Origin: Nitrospira sp.
Lineage (GTDB): Bacteria > Nitrospirota > Nitrospiria > Nitrospirales > Nitrospiraceae
Length of the DNA: 39,673 bases
Reading direction: 5' to 3'
Assembly: GCA_018242665.1 (NCBI GenBank)
Contig: JAFEBL010000022.1
Coordinates: 1-39,673, forward strand
The position numbers and the translations under genes are program-made. Below, piece after piece: positions 9,493-17,053 of the stretch (the first letter of the stretch is position 1; each line of letters begins with the position of its first letter). The notes beneath the pieces are model-generated. The model saw nothing but the letters and a program-made list of their open reading frames with translations. It was not told the DNA's origin and ran no database searches.

Positions 9493-9522
9493 ATTATAAT
9501 GATGCCGGAAGAACAGAGTCAA
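9493..9522 (-). promoter_or_regulatory. Sigma70-like promoter of the ccsA-hemA-hemC operon
   Basis: Read on the minus strand: -35 TTGACT (9517-9522), 18-base spacer, -10 TATAAT (9493-9498). Transcription would begin near 9486, about 50 bases before the ccsA-like ATG. The -10 lies over the first codons of the divergent methylase gene, so the two transcription units overlap at their starts. Confidence 0.7.
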
Positions 9523-10257
9523 GGAATCAGCGCGCACTCTGCCCCCCCATCGGGCACCCTCTTCCTTGTCGGCATGCCCATCGGACATCCGGATGATGTC
9601 ACGATCCGCGCGTTGACGATCCTCCGGCGCGTCGACCTGGTCGCAGCTAAGAATCCTCGATTGGCACAGTCGCTGCTGTCGCACCATGGCATTCAGGCCG
9701 TTCTCACGACCTATAGCCGCGACAATGCGGCGGATAAGACACCTATTTTATTGGATCGCCTGAGACGGGGCCAGAACATCGCGCTCGTGGCCGACTGCGG
9801 CATGCCGGCCCTGTACGACCCAGGCCGACTACTTATTACGGCTGCGACGAAGGCACGCATCGAGGTGGAAGTGATTCCCGGCCCCTCTATCGTGGCGGCC
9901 GCAGCGACGTTGTGCGGTATGGATACCAACACCTTTGTATTTGAAGGGCGCTGTGCCGGCAACCGACGAGGTCTCGCGAACCGTCTCAACTCTTTGCAGC
10001 ATGATTCGCGAACGATCATCCTCCTGCCTCCCATGCAATCGTTAAGGACAACTCTCACCACAATCCTCGCCACGCTCGGCAATCGGCAGGTGGTCGTGGG
10101 ACTCGATCTCACACAAGCGGGCCAGCGCGTCGTGCGAGGGCGAGCCCAGTCCCTGATCAAGAAAGAGACCCTCTTCACACAGGCAACCGGTGCAGTATTG
10201 GTCGTGGAAGGCGCGGGGCGAAAGAAACACCAGGCAAAGACTCGACGTCCGGATTAA
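9499..10257 (+). CDS. Divergent RsmI-like SAM-dependent methylase (tetrapyrrole methylase fold)
   Basis: About 252 aa, colinear with 16S rRNA 2'-O-methyltransferase RsmI: LFLVGMPIGHPDDVTIRAL, NIALVADCGMPALYDPG, VIPGPSIVAAAA and a C-terminal AVLVVEGAG. Several normally strict RsmI blocks are changed: TPIGN is MPIGH, AAEDTR is AAKNPR, SDAGTP is ADCGMP, and the YEST segment is PPMQS. SAM binding looks possible, but the RNA-recognition positions do not look conserved. I start it at the ATG pair 9499/9502; an ATG at 9412 would overlap the divergent ccsA gene. No good ribosome-binding site is seen. It may be a paralog with another substrate, or a relaxed copy. Confidence 0.7.
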   Translation: MMPEEQSQGISAHSAPPSGTLFLVGMPIGHPDDVTIRALTILRRVDLVAAKNPRLAQSLLSHHGIQAVLTTYSRDNAADKTPILLDRLRRGQNIALVADCGMPALYDPGRLLITAATKARIEVEVIPGPSIVAAAATLCGMDTNTFVFEGRCAGNRRGLANRLNSLQHDSRTIILLPPMQSLRTTLTTILATLGNRQVVVGLDLTQAGQRVVRGRAQSLIKKETLFTQATGAVLVVEGAGRKKHQAKTRRPD

Positions 10258-10504
10258 TCTTCGAGACTCTTTCGTATCAGGACACGAAAGGATTGGTCGA
10301 CGCGCTCCTGCGACAACACATCATGGCCGACATCGCTGACACTTCTCGGAAGGTTTCGAATGGGATCACCATCGTCGACATGCACAAGGAATAGTTGTCC
10401 AGGAGCCATACTCTCCAGCTTGAGTTTGGTCTTCACGAAGTTGTAGGGACAGCGATGCCGCGAAGATCCAACTCTTCATCCGGCAGCTGGCTACTGGAAG
10501 ACAT
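10254..10504 (-). pseudogene. TusA-family sulfur carrier gene with a -1 frameshift
   Basis: The N-terminal frame reads MSSSSQLPDEELDLRGIA. One base is then missing at about 10452-10453, and the next frame continues CPYNFVKTKLKLESMAPGQL, then DDGDPIRNLPRSV, to a stop. Joined, this is an 83-residue TusA/SirA-like protein with the family's CP(x)xxVKTK active-site cysteine exactly at the break. TusA proteins pass persulfide sulfur in thiolation and molybdopterin pathways. Either the gene is broken or the assembly lost a base. The C-terminus overlaps the end of the convergent RsmI-like gene by 4 bases. No strong ribosome-binding site is seen. Confidence 0.8.
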
Positions 10505-10592
10505 GTGGGACAAGTCGCGGTTCACGCTCCGTTGAAGGCTGGCCGTACCACCAGCTTCCTGCTGTGACCATCCTAGAAAAACTTCCATCGAC

Positions 10593-10628
10593 AAAAAAAA
10601 GCGGGGTACTTCTTTCGAAGCACCCCGC
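10593..10628 (-). terminator. Rho-independent terminator of the secreted-protein gene
   Basis: On the minus strand, GCGGGGTGCTTC - GAAA - GAAGTACCCCGC forms a 12-bp stem with one G-U pair and a GAAA loop, followed by eight T. It lies about 35 bases after the stop codon at 10662. Confidence 0.9.
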
Positions 10629-10661
10629 TCAGTATCGGACCATCAGAGATGGTCTGATGTC

Positions 10662-11444
10662 TTAGTTGGTCCAGCCCTTCTGAAGATTCGGCTTGGCGCT
10701 GTCCGTTCCGTAGTCCGACTTATTCTGGACTTTGGTTTCCGGAGTGACGGTCTGATAGCCCCATCCCGGCTGTGGCTCGCAGTTCCAGCAAGGTGCGGTT
10801 CCGGTGAACTCACCCACGGTGGTGGTGACCACACCGCCGGTGACCGTTCCAGGGAACACTCCGCCCACCGGACCACCGGTGTTCGTGGCTGAATTGGTTT
10901 CAATTCCACGCTCCGTTGACGGAGCCGGACGCTGACCAAGACCACCAAATCCCGCCAGCTTCTCGTTGCCGCGGAATAAATACACTTCGCGCACAAGCTT
11001 CCGGCCAGTCCCGTAGACACCCTGTTCGGCCCGTGGGTTGACTGGCTCTATGACCTGCACCGAAATGTCATCACCAGCGTTCAAGGCGCGGATCTGGTCA
11101 AGATTCGTCTTCTCATCGAGATAAAGTGTGAGCGAGGACATCGCACCGGTTCCGGCGCGGCCTTCATCATGAGAACTTCCACCTGTCTCCAGGTGGAGCT
11201 TATTACCCGGAATATCAATGGCCAGCACGCGACCGAAAACCGTTTCCGCTTGAGAGAGACGCTCCATGAACGCGGTCCGGTCAAACGCTGCCGTACGGCC
11301 AGAATTACCTGACACATCTCCGACTGAGTTGCCGACACCGAACCCTGATCCCGACGAGGACTGCGGCAGACGCTCTTGAGCGCCTGCAACACCAACGGAG
11401 CTGATGAAAAGCACCGCAGCTCCAAGTGCCAACACGTTACGCAT
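10662..11444 (-). CDS. Secreted protein of unknown function
   Basis: I do not recognise a family. The start at MRNVLALGAAVLFISSVGVA (260 aa) has AAGGAGG six bases upstream; the first 23 residues are a signal peptide with a cleavage site around AGAQ-ER. The mature part is polar, with a middle domain (about residues 60-160) rich in beta-type sequence (VFGRVLAIDIPGNKLHLETG, SLTLYLDEKTN, DDISVQVIEPV). This resembles small DUF5666-like or OB-like secreted domains. The C-terminal third is glycine/threonine-rich and holds one CXXC pair (APCWNCEPQPGWG). It has its own strong promoter and terminator, so it is monocistronic and probably well expressed. Confidence 0.75.
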   Translation of the reverse strand: MRNVLALGAAVLFISSVGVAGAQERLPQSSSGSGFGVGNSVGDVSGNSGRTAAFDRTAFMERLSQAETVFGRVLAIDIPGNKLHLETGGSSHDEGRAGTGAMSSLTLYLDEKTNLDQIRALNAGDDISVQVIEPVNPRAEQGVYGTGRKLVREVYLFRGNEKLAGFGGLGQRPAPSTERGIETNSATNTGGPVGGVFPGTVTGGVVTTTVGEFTGTAPCWNCEPQPGWGYQTVTPETKVQNKSDYGTDSAKPNLQKGWTN

Positions 11445-11539
11445 GTGCTGCCTCCTTAGTGATTGGAATTGATAAGAAGTTGATGATGGACGGCGATAAA
11501 CTAAACGAGTCATAGATATTCCAAAGCAAATTCGGGCGA

Positions 11540-11568
11540 ACTATAGGCTAACCCCCACATCATGTCAA
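11540..11568 (-). promoter_or_regulatory. Strong sigma70-like promoter of the secreted-protein gene
   Basis: Minus strand: TTGACA (11563-11568), 17-base spacer, TATAGT (11540-11545). The predicted start near 11533 gives a 5' leader of about 90 bases before the ATG at 11444. Confidence 0.75.
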
Positions 11569-11730
11569 GATGTTTTCGGTTGCGACATCCACTATATAGT
11601 GTCGTATGGCCTTCCACCGCCCCACTCATTCGTGATTGGCGCTGTTTCGGCAGGAGGGTCATTGCGCGTTGCCGCGTAGAGGTCATGGAAGGAGAGTCCT
11701 CATTCCGAATCGTGCAGTCGAGTGATGTCA

Positions 11731-11817
11731 TGGTGCCCAGAGGGAGGGTCGAACTCCCACTCTCTTGCGAGAACCGGATTTTGAGTCCGGCGCGTCTGCC
11801 AGTTCCGCCATCCGGGC
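11731..11817 (-). tRNA. tRNA-Leu (anticodon CAA)
   Basis: The minus strand folds as a class II tRNA. The 7-bp acceptor stem pairs GCCCGGA with TCTGGGC, with one G-T pair, then discriminator A and an encoded CCA. The anticodon stem CCGGA/TCCGG encloses CTCAAAA, anticodon CAA, reading UUG. A long variable arm (TTCTCGCAAGAGA) and a T-loop TTCGACC are present. Confidence 0.96.
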
Positions 11818-11880
11818 ACAGATTTCATCACCCCTCGCACACCGCTCCTCGTCCAGCCAATGCGCGAGCGAAGGGCCGCA

Positions 11881-11909
11881 GTTGTAGCATGAACCAGGAA
11901 ACGCGTCAA
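11881..11909 (-). promoter_or_regulatory. Promoter of tRNA-Leu
   Basis: Minus strand: TTGACG (11904-11909), 17-base spacer, TACAAC (11881-11886), about 64 bases upstream of the mature tRNA 5' end. Confidence 0.6.
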
Positions 11910-11944
11910 CGGCGCAGCCCACCCTTTTTTCCGCGAGACGCCGA

Positions 11945-11953
11945 TGCTAGAAT
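11945..11953 (+). promoter_or_regulatory. Possible extended -10 promoter for the YggX-like gene
   Basis: TGCTAGAAT matches an extended -10 (TGnTATAAT); no -35 box is seen 17 bases upstream. It lies about 50 bases before the ATG at 12004. Confidence 0.4.
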
Positions 11954-12003
11954 ACTATCTTCACATACGTAACCGAGGTCTCGATAGATTCACGGAGGCA
12001 ACC

Positions 12004-12285
12004 ATGGCAGATGTGCAGTGTGTCACCTGCGGCGAGGCAGGCGAAGCGATTACCGATATGTTGTTCTTGGGGAAACTCGAAGCGGAGATTAAGGCCAAGG
12101 TCTGCAAACCCTGCTGGAAGAAGTGGGAAGGGATGCGGGTCATGGTCATCAATGAGTACCAAGTGAATCTGGGCGAGGAAAGCGGCCGTGAACTGGTCAA
12201 GAAACAGATGAAGGCATTCCTGAAGCTGGGGGAACAGGCCGATACAGCAAAACTCGACCAAAACTTTCGACCAGCCGGCACCTAA
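12004..12285 (+). CDS. Small two-CXXC protein, Fe(2+)-trafficking (YggX)-like
   Basis: A 93-aa protein beginning MADVQCVTCGEAGEAI after a GGAGG ribosome-binding site. It has two cysteine pairs, CVTC (about residue 6) and CKPC (about residue 38), that could bind zinc or iron. The following VMVINEYQVNLGEESGRELV segment resembles the oxidative-damage/iron-trafficking YggX family, which has the sequence NEYRLNL...R.FL. YggX proteins are linked to iron-sulfur cluster protection. The N-terminal double CXXC is unlike the single cysteine of classical YggX, so the functional label is tentative. It is a single gene followed by a strong hairpin. Confidence 0.65.
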   Translation: MADVQCVTCGEAGEAITDMLFLGKLEAEIKAKVCKPCWKKWEGMRVMVINEYQVNLGEESGRELVKKQMKAFLKLGEQADTAKLDQNFRPAGT

Positions 12286-12294
12286 TATTGAGAG

Positions 12295-12335
12295 TCGCCC
12301 GTGCGCCGGCCCGCTTAACGGACGCGCATGGGCGA
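12295..12335. other. Long imperfect hairpin downstream of the YggX-like gene
   Basis: TCGCCCgTGCGC and GCGCAtGGGCGA pair with one mismatch around a 17-base loop. There is no T-tract on either side, so it may be a 3'-end stabiliser or a factor-dependent terminator rather than a classic intrinsic one. Confidence 0.45.
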
Positions 12336-12436
12336 AATTCACCTGACGGCAGAACGCGCGACAGCTTCAGACTGGACCCTCGTTGAGACCCTCCGCTCCC
12401 TTCGGCTCACACTGAGCCGTCACGGCATTGAATTCG

Positions 12437-12466
12437 TTGACACTCTGATTTCGGAAGTGCTAGAGT
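12437..12466 (+). promoter_or_regulatory. Promoter of the bifunctional-nuclease pair
   Basis: TTGACA (12437-12442), 18-base spacer ending in TGC (extended -10), then TAGAGT (12461-12466). It lies about 50 bases before the first gene's start. Confidence 0.65.
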
Positions 12467-12514
12467 GCCCTATTCTTGAGGTTTTCAGCTGACATCGGGA
12501 AGGATACTCCCGCC

Positions 12515-12970
12515 GTGATTACACAAATGCGGGTCAAAGGCTTGATTTTTGACCCCTATAACAACGCCTATATCGTGGTGTTGCGGGACGAAGACAATTC
12601 GGAGATGCTCCCGATCTGGGTGGGAAAATCAGAAGCAAGCGCCATCGGACTGGCATTGGAAAGCGTCACCGCTCCACGTCCGATGACGCATGACCTGATG
12701 AAATCATTTCTCGACACCTTTGATGCCAAAATCATCAGCGTAGTGATCACAGACCTGAATGACAATACGTATTTTGCCACGATTCACCTGATGTACGAGG
12801 ACTCTGAATATACCGTCGACTCCCGTCCCAGCGACGCGATTGCGTTGGCGCTACGAACCAGCGCACCCATTTTCGCGAGCGAGAAGGTCATGAAGAAGCA
12901 ATCGTCCGAAGAACTTGAGCAGTGGCTTGAAAACCTGAAGCCTGAAGACTTCGGAAAGTTGGACACCTAG
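12515..12970 (+). CDS. Bifunctional nuclease (BFN) family protein, first copy
   Basis: A BFN (DUF151) protein. The fold has the conserved core LPIWVGKSEASAIGLALE, then PRPMTHDLMKSFLD, and the family hallmark DSRPSDAIALALR. Members show nuclease activity on RNA and DNA in plants, and the domain is common in bacteria, where its role is poorly known. I prefer the GTG at 12515 (MITQMRVKGLIF, 151 aa), which follows GGGAAGGA by 10 bases; in-frame ATGs at 12476 and 12527 are alternatives. The second copy starts 2 bases after its stop, so the two are co-transcribed. Confidence 0.88.
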   Translation: MITQMRVKGLIFDPYNNAYIVVLRDEDNSEMLPIWVGKSEASAIGLALESVTAPRPMTHDLMKSFLDTFDAKIISVVITDLNDNTYFATIHLMYEDSEYTVDSRPSDAIALALRTSAPIFASEKVMKKQSSEELEQWLENLKPEDFGKLDT

Positions 12971-12972
12971 CC

Positions 12973-13461
12973 ATGACCGACGGAAAACAACAGGACGCGT
13001 CGTCAGAACTCGTGGCCCTGACCGTGAAGCAGGTGCTGGACGATGGCAACACCGACACGCGTATCGTTGTGTTGAAGAGCGAGGATGCCGGTGTGACCTT
13101 GCCGATTTGGGTCGGATCAGCCGAAGGGAACGCTATTCGCTTAGCCATGGACCATGTGGTGACACCTCGCCCCATGAGCCATGATCTTATCCGAAGCTTT
13201 GCCGATCATCTGGCCGTCCGCATTGAACGTGTCGTGATTACGGATGTCAAAAGCAGTACGTATTATGCCAGCATCGCGTTCGCCTCGAAGGGCCTGCACC
13301 GGACCCTGGATGCCAGACCCAGTGATGCCATCGCCTTGGCGCTCAGAGCCGGCTGTCCGATATACGCCACGCAGGATGTCCTGAACCGGCGAACCGCCGT
13401 CCACCTGGATGCGTGGATCAACAGACTCGATACGACCAATACCGAAACCCAACAGGCGTGA
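12973..13461 (+). CDS. Bifunctional nuclease (BFN) family protein, second copy
   Basis: A 162-aa paralog of the preceding gene with the same core (LPIWVGSAEGNAIRLAMD, TPRPMSHDLIRSF, DARPSDAIALALRAG). The two copies differ through much of the rest, so the duplication looks old rather than recent. They may form a heteromer, or one may have a changed substrate; sequence alone does not say. It precedes rplM by about 50 bases. Confidence 0.88.
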   Translation: MTDGKQQDASSELVALTVKQVLDDGNTDTRIVVLKSEDAGVTLPIWVGSAEGNAIRLAMDHVVTPRPMSHDLIRSFADHLAVRIERVVITDVKSSTYYASIAFASKGLHRTLDARPSDAIALALRAGCPIYATQDVLNRRTAVHLDAWINRLDTTNTETQQA

Positions 13462-13511
13462 GGCCTGACACCTCACATTAGAATCCTATCGTGCAGGAGT
13501 AGATGGAGACC

Positions 13512-13943
13512 ATGACAAAAACGTATCTCGAGAAACCCGCTGATGTGCAACGAAAATGGTACCTCGTGGACGCCGAGGGAAAGACGCTTGGCCGCCTGGC
13601 GGCGAAAGTCGCCACCGTGCTGCGAGGCAAGCATAAGCCGACCTTCACGCCCCATGTTGATACGGGCGATCACGTCGTGATCGTCAACGCGGAGAAGGTC
13701 GTGCTCACCGGTAATAAAATGGAGGATAAGACCTACTCAACCCACAGTGGATTCCCCGGCGGTTTGAAGACGCTCACGGCAGAGCATATTCACCGCAAGG
13801 ACCCGACCAAATTGTTGACGAAGGCCATCGAAGGCATGTTGCCCAAGAATCCGCTCGGGAACCACATGGCGAAAAAGTTGCGCGTCTATGCCGGCGCAAC
13901 CCACCCGCATCAAGCGCAAAAACTGGAATCACTCTCGTTGTGA
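13512..13943 (+). CDS. rplM: 50S ribosomal protein L13
   Basis: Early-assembly protein of the large ribosomal subunit. The sequence [19 protein letters not shown] and the [19 protein letters not shown] block are diagnostic. The start MTKTYLEKP fits the family N-terminus; an in-frame ATG at 13503 is also possible, and AGGAG (13495-13499) is badly spaced for both. It precedes rpsI by 42 bases, the usual rplM-rpsI pair. Confidence 0.97.
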   Translation: MTKTYLEKPADVQRKWYLVDAEGKTLGRLAAKVATVLRGKHKPTFTPHVDTGDHVVIVNAEKVVLTGNKMEDKTYSTHSGFPGGLKTLTAEHIHRKDPTKLLTKAIEGMLPKNPLGNHMAKKLRVYAGATHPHQAQKLESLSL

Positions 13944-13985
13944 TTTTTACTCTTCGAATTCGATCAGTGAAGGAGACCGCCTGAT

Positions 13986-14378
13986 ATGGCAGCAATGACG
14001 CAGTACGCAACCGGAAAAAGAAAAAGCGCGATCGCGCGCGCATGGGTCACCGCAGCCGCCGGTGACATCGTCGTCAATGAGAAGCCGCTGGAACAAGCCT
14101 TTCCCCGCCCGACGCTACGGAATATCATTCAATTTCCGTTTGAGTTGGCCGGAGTCGCGGGCAAATATTCCGTCCGCGCCACCGTGTACGGTGGTGGCCC
14201 AGCCGGTCAGGCCGGAGCACTTCGCCATGCGATCTCCAAGGCGCTGGTCATCATGAGCGCAGCGTTCCGCGGCCCGATCAAGAAGGAAGGCCTCTTGACC
14301 CGCGATTCTCGCGTGAAGGAACGGAAGAAGTACGGTCAGAAGGGCGCCAGAAAGCGCTTCCAATACTCGAAACGGTAA
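13986..14378 (+). CDS. rpsI: 30S ribosomal protein S9
   Basis: Small-subunit protein whose C-terminal tail reaches the P-site tRNA. It shows YATGKRKSAIARAWV near the start and the diagnostic basic end RKKYGQKGARKRFQYSKR, including the terminal KR. Length 130 aa is normal. AAGGAGA precedes the ATG by 9 bases. It is followed by an intrinsic terminator, closing the rplM-rpsI unit. Confidence 0.97.
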   Translation: MAAMTQYATGKRKSAIARAWVTAAAGDIVVNEKPLEQAFPRPTLRNIIQFPFELAGVAGKYSVRATVYGGGPAGQAGALRHAISKALVIMSAAFRGPIKKEGLLTRDSRVKERKKYGQKGARKRFQYSKR

Positions 14379-14402
14379 CGATCGACTGGAGCGACAGGGT
14401 TC

Positions 14403-14434
14403 AAAAGGGAAGGCTCCGCAGCCTTCCCTTTTTT
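14403..14434 (+). terminator. Rho-independent terminator after rpsI
   Basis: AAGGGAAGGCT - CCGC - AGCCTTCCCTT forms an 11-bp stem ending in a run of T. Confidence 0.92.
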
Positions 14435-14481
14435 ATTGGCTCGCTGGAGCCAACTATTGGTAACGGGCCAGGAGGCGTAAG

Positions 14482-15555
14482 ATGACGTCGGTACGAGTAG
14501 CGGTAGCGGGGGCCAGCGGATATACCGGAGCCGAACTAGTGCGGCTCCTCTCTCAACATCCCCACGTACAACTCACAGCAGTCACCTCGGAAAAGTCTGC
14601 CGGTGCGGCTATCTCCGCTGTGTATCCCCATCTGCAGGGAATTGTGCCGCTGTCCTTTGAAGCGCTGGCACCGGAAGCCTTGGCGGAGCGAGCTGACGTC
14701 CTGTTTCTGGCCCTCCCCCACACCAAGTCTATGGGTCCCGTGGCAAGCTGCATGAAAGCCGGCAAATATGTCATCGATCTGAGCGCAGATTTCCGCTTGA
14801 AGGATCCTGCTACGTATGAAACCTGGTATCAGACCACCCATGCACAGCCCCATTTAATCAAGGATGCGGTGTATGGCCTTCCTGAACTTCATCGGTCTGC
14901 CATTAAACAGGCTCGCCTCGTGGCATCGCCTGGATGTTATCCGACGGCGGCCATTCTCCAATTGGCACCCTTGATTGCCCATGGATTGGTCGCGGCTGAC
15001 AGCATAGTGATCGACGCGAAATCGGGCATCTCCGGGGCGGGAAGAAGCCCCGCCCTGCCTTATCATTTTCCCGAAGCCCACGAATCGCTAGAGCCTTATA
15101 AGATCGGCCAGCATCGGCACATCCCGGAAATCGAGCAGGAACTCACCGGATTGGCAGGCACACGAGGACAAGCGGCTCGCGGTGAACGGAATTCCGTAAC
15201 CGTGGCCTTCACACCACATCTGGTCCCCATGAACCGGGGCATTCTCAGTACAGCCTATGCCCGAACGAAAAGTCAGCCTGACGTGACCGAGTTACGGGCC
15301 CTCTATCGGGAATTCTATAAGGGCGAACGATTTGTGCGACTGCTCGAAGGAGCCATGCCGAATCCCCGCCACGTGCGAGGCGCTAATTATTGCGACATCG
15401 CCGTGCACACCGATCGGCGGGCCGGCTGGGTCGTGACCGTATCGGCCATTGATAACTTGATCAAGGGAGCTGCCGGGCAAGCCATTCAGGCGATGAACCT
15501 CATGCTGGGCTATCCCGAAGAGACGGGGCTGGTCGCACCAGGTGTCTACCCCTGA
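14482..15555 (+). CDS. argC: N-acetyl-gamma-glutamyl-phosphate reductase
   Basis: NADPH-dependent third step of arginine synthesis: N-acetylglutamyl phosphate to the semialdehyde. It shows the Rossmann start VAVAGASGYTGAELVRLL and the catalytic cysteine Cys152 in ASPGCYPTAAILQL. HLVPMNRGILSTAY and the C-terminal GAAGQAIQAMNLMLG also fit. AGGAGG precedes the ATG by 6 bases. Length 357 aa is normal for the long form. It is followed directly by argJ. Confidence 0.97.
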   Translation: MTSVRVAVAGASGYTGAELVRLLSQHPHVQLTAVTSEKSAGAAISAVYPHLQGIVPLSFEALAPEALAERADVLFLALPHTKSMGPVASCMKAGKYVIDLSADFRLKDPATYETWYQTTHAQPHLIKDAVYGLPELHRSAIKQARLVASPGCYPTAAILQLAPLIAHGLVAADSIVIDAKSGISGAGRSPALPYHFPEAHESLEPYKIGQHRHIPEIEQELTGLAGTRGQAARGERNSVTVAFTPHLVPMNRGILSTAYARTKSQPDVTELRALYREFYKGERFVRLLEGAMPNPRHVRGANYCDIAVHTDRRAGWVVTVSAIDNLIKGAAGQAIQAMNLMLGYPEETGLVAPGVYP

Positions 15556-15613
15556 TGCGGAACGTCACCATAACCGGCCACCAGACACATTCCCACATCA
15601 CATAGGACGTGCA

Positions 15614-16825
15614 ATGAAGACTATCCCAGGAGGCGTGACCGCGCCGATCGGTTTTCAGGCCGCCGGCGTCTACAGCGGCATTAAGAAGAAAAAAAAGCAG
15701 CAGCTCGACCTGGCCTTACTCGTATCAGACCGTGAAGGTCCGATCGCCGGAGTATTTACAACCAATCAAGTCGTAGCCGCACCGGTCATCCTTGATCGCC
15801 TGCACCTCAAGCAGGGCGTCGGGCGCGCCTTCCTCGTCAATAGCGGAAACGCCAACGCCTGTACCGGGCCGGAAGGCATGCAGGCAGCCAAGGAGATGGC
15901 GAAGCTGGCAGCAACCGCTCTCAATTGCGCGCCACACGCCATCTTCGTCGGGTCAACCGGAGTCATCGGGCAACCGCTCCCGATCGCCTGCATCAGAAAA
16001 GCGCTTCCGGCACTGGCCGCACGCGTGACACGCCGAGGCGGGGCCGAAGCGGCTGCGGCGATCATGACCACCGACCTTAAACCCAAACAGGTGGCCGTGC
16101 GCGCCAAACTCGGCGGGAAAATAGTGACCGTCGGCGGCATGGCCAAGGGCTCGGGGATGATTCACCCGAATATGGCCACGATGCTAGGCTATCTGACCAC
16201 TGACGCAGCCATCGGCCAACGCGCCCTTCAGTCGGCCTTGCGACAAGCGGTTGATCAATCGTTTAATTGCATCACGGTCGACGGCGACACCAGCACGAAC
16301 GACACCGTGCTTTGCCTGGCCAACGGGATGGCCGGCAATCGCTCTATCACACCGGGCTCGGCCGACTTCACACGCTTCTGCGCGATGCTCGAAACGGTCT
16401 GCCGCACCCTGGCTCTGAAAATCTGCTGGGACGGCGAGGGCGTCACCAAGGTCGTCCGAGTAGAAGTCGCAGGAGCAACGACCACGAAAGCGGCGAAGCA
16501 AATCGCGCAAACGGTGGCGACGTCAAATCTAGTGAAAACTGCGCTCTTCGGCGGCGACGCCAATTGGGGCCGCGTCATGGCGGCGCTCGGGCGCGCAGGA
16601 GTGCCCATCGATCCTTCCCGCATCAGTCTGCAGTTTGGAGGGGTGCCGATGGTGCGCAAGGGCCTCGGACTCGGGCGCGCAGCCGAACGGCAATTGACCA
16701 CCGTGTTCAAAGCCAAAGAGTTCACCATCCGCATTGATCTAGGTCAGGGCAAGGCCAGTGCGCACATGTGGACCACGGATTTGTCTTACGAATACGTGCG
16801 GATCAACGCGAGTTATCGGTCGTAA
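15614..16825 (+). CDS. argJ: Bifunctional ornithine acetyltransferase / N-acetylglutamate synthase
   Basis: Recycles the acetyl group from N-acetylornithine to glutamate in arginine synthesis. The self-cleavage site and Thr nucleophile are in KGSGMIHPNMATML. FLVNSGNANACTG, NWGRVMAALGRAG and the C-terminal YVRINASYRS are diagnostic. I start at MKTIPGGVTAPIGF (403 aa), matching the family N-terminus; the upstream ATG at 15542 overlaps argC and encodes no conserved sequence. A short lysine-rich run (KKKKKQQ) after GVYSGI is slightly unusual. It is co-directional with argC. Confidence 0.96.
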   Translation: MKTIPGGVTAPIGFQAAGVYSGIKKKKKQQLDLALLVSDREGPIAGVFTTNQVVAAPVILDRLHLKQGVGRAFLVNSGNANACTGPEGMQAAKEMAKLAATALNCAPHAIFVGSTGVIGQPLPIACIRKALPALAARVTRRGGAEAAAAIMTTDLKPKQVAVRAKLGGKIVTVGGMAKGSGMIHPNMATMLGYLTTDAAIGQRALQSALRQAVDQSFNCITVDGDTSTNDTVLCLANGMAGNRSITPGSADFTRFCAMLETVCRTLALKICWDGEGVTKVVRVEVAGATTTKAAKQIAQTVATSNLVKTALFGGDANWGRVMAALGRAGVPIDPSRISLQFGGVPMVRKGLGLGRAAERQLTTVFKAKEFTIRIDLGQGKASAHMWTTDLSYEYVRINASYRS

Positions 16826-16839
16826 GCGGCCTGGCGCGG

Positions 16840-16868
16840 TTGCAAAATCCCGGCCACTATGCTAGCGT
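16840..16868 (+). promoter_or_regulatory. Probable promoter of the rpsB-tsf-pyrH-frr operon
   Basis: TTGCAA (16840-16845), 17-base spacer ending in TGC, then TAGCGT (16863-16868). The -10 is imperfect but has the extended TGn. The leader to rpsB would be about 180 bases and includes two GC-rich inverted repeats (GCGCACGCTGCGC and GGGGGACATCCCCC) that could form a regulatory S2-leader-like structure. Confidence 0.45.
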
Positions 16869-17053
16869 TCGGGCGTTTCGCGCAATGAACGGTCGGTCCC
16901 ATCGTTCACCGCGCGGCATCCAAAATCAGGGACATCTTATTTAAATCCACACCAGCGTGATGCGCACGCTGCGCAGCCTGAGAATAAGGGGGACATCCCC
17001 CTCGCCGACGGTATTGGCCGGGCGCTCTGCAGGCTTCGGAGGGAGGTGAAGGT

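Noticed and set aside
9481-9500. TTGAAA and TATAAT on the plus strand as promoter of the RsmI-like gene
   Set aside because: The boxes are only 8 bases apart and the -10 overlaps the start codon; the minus-strand reading of the same site has good spacing.
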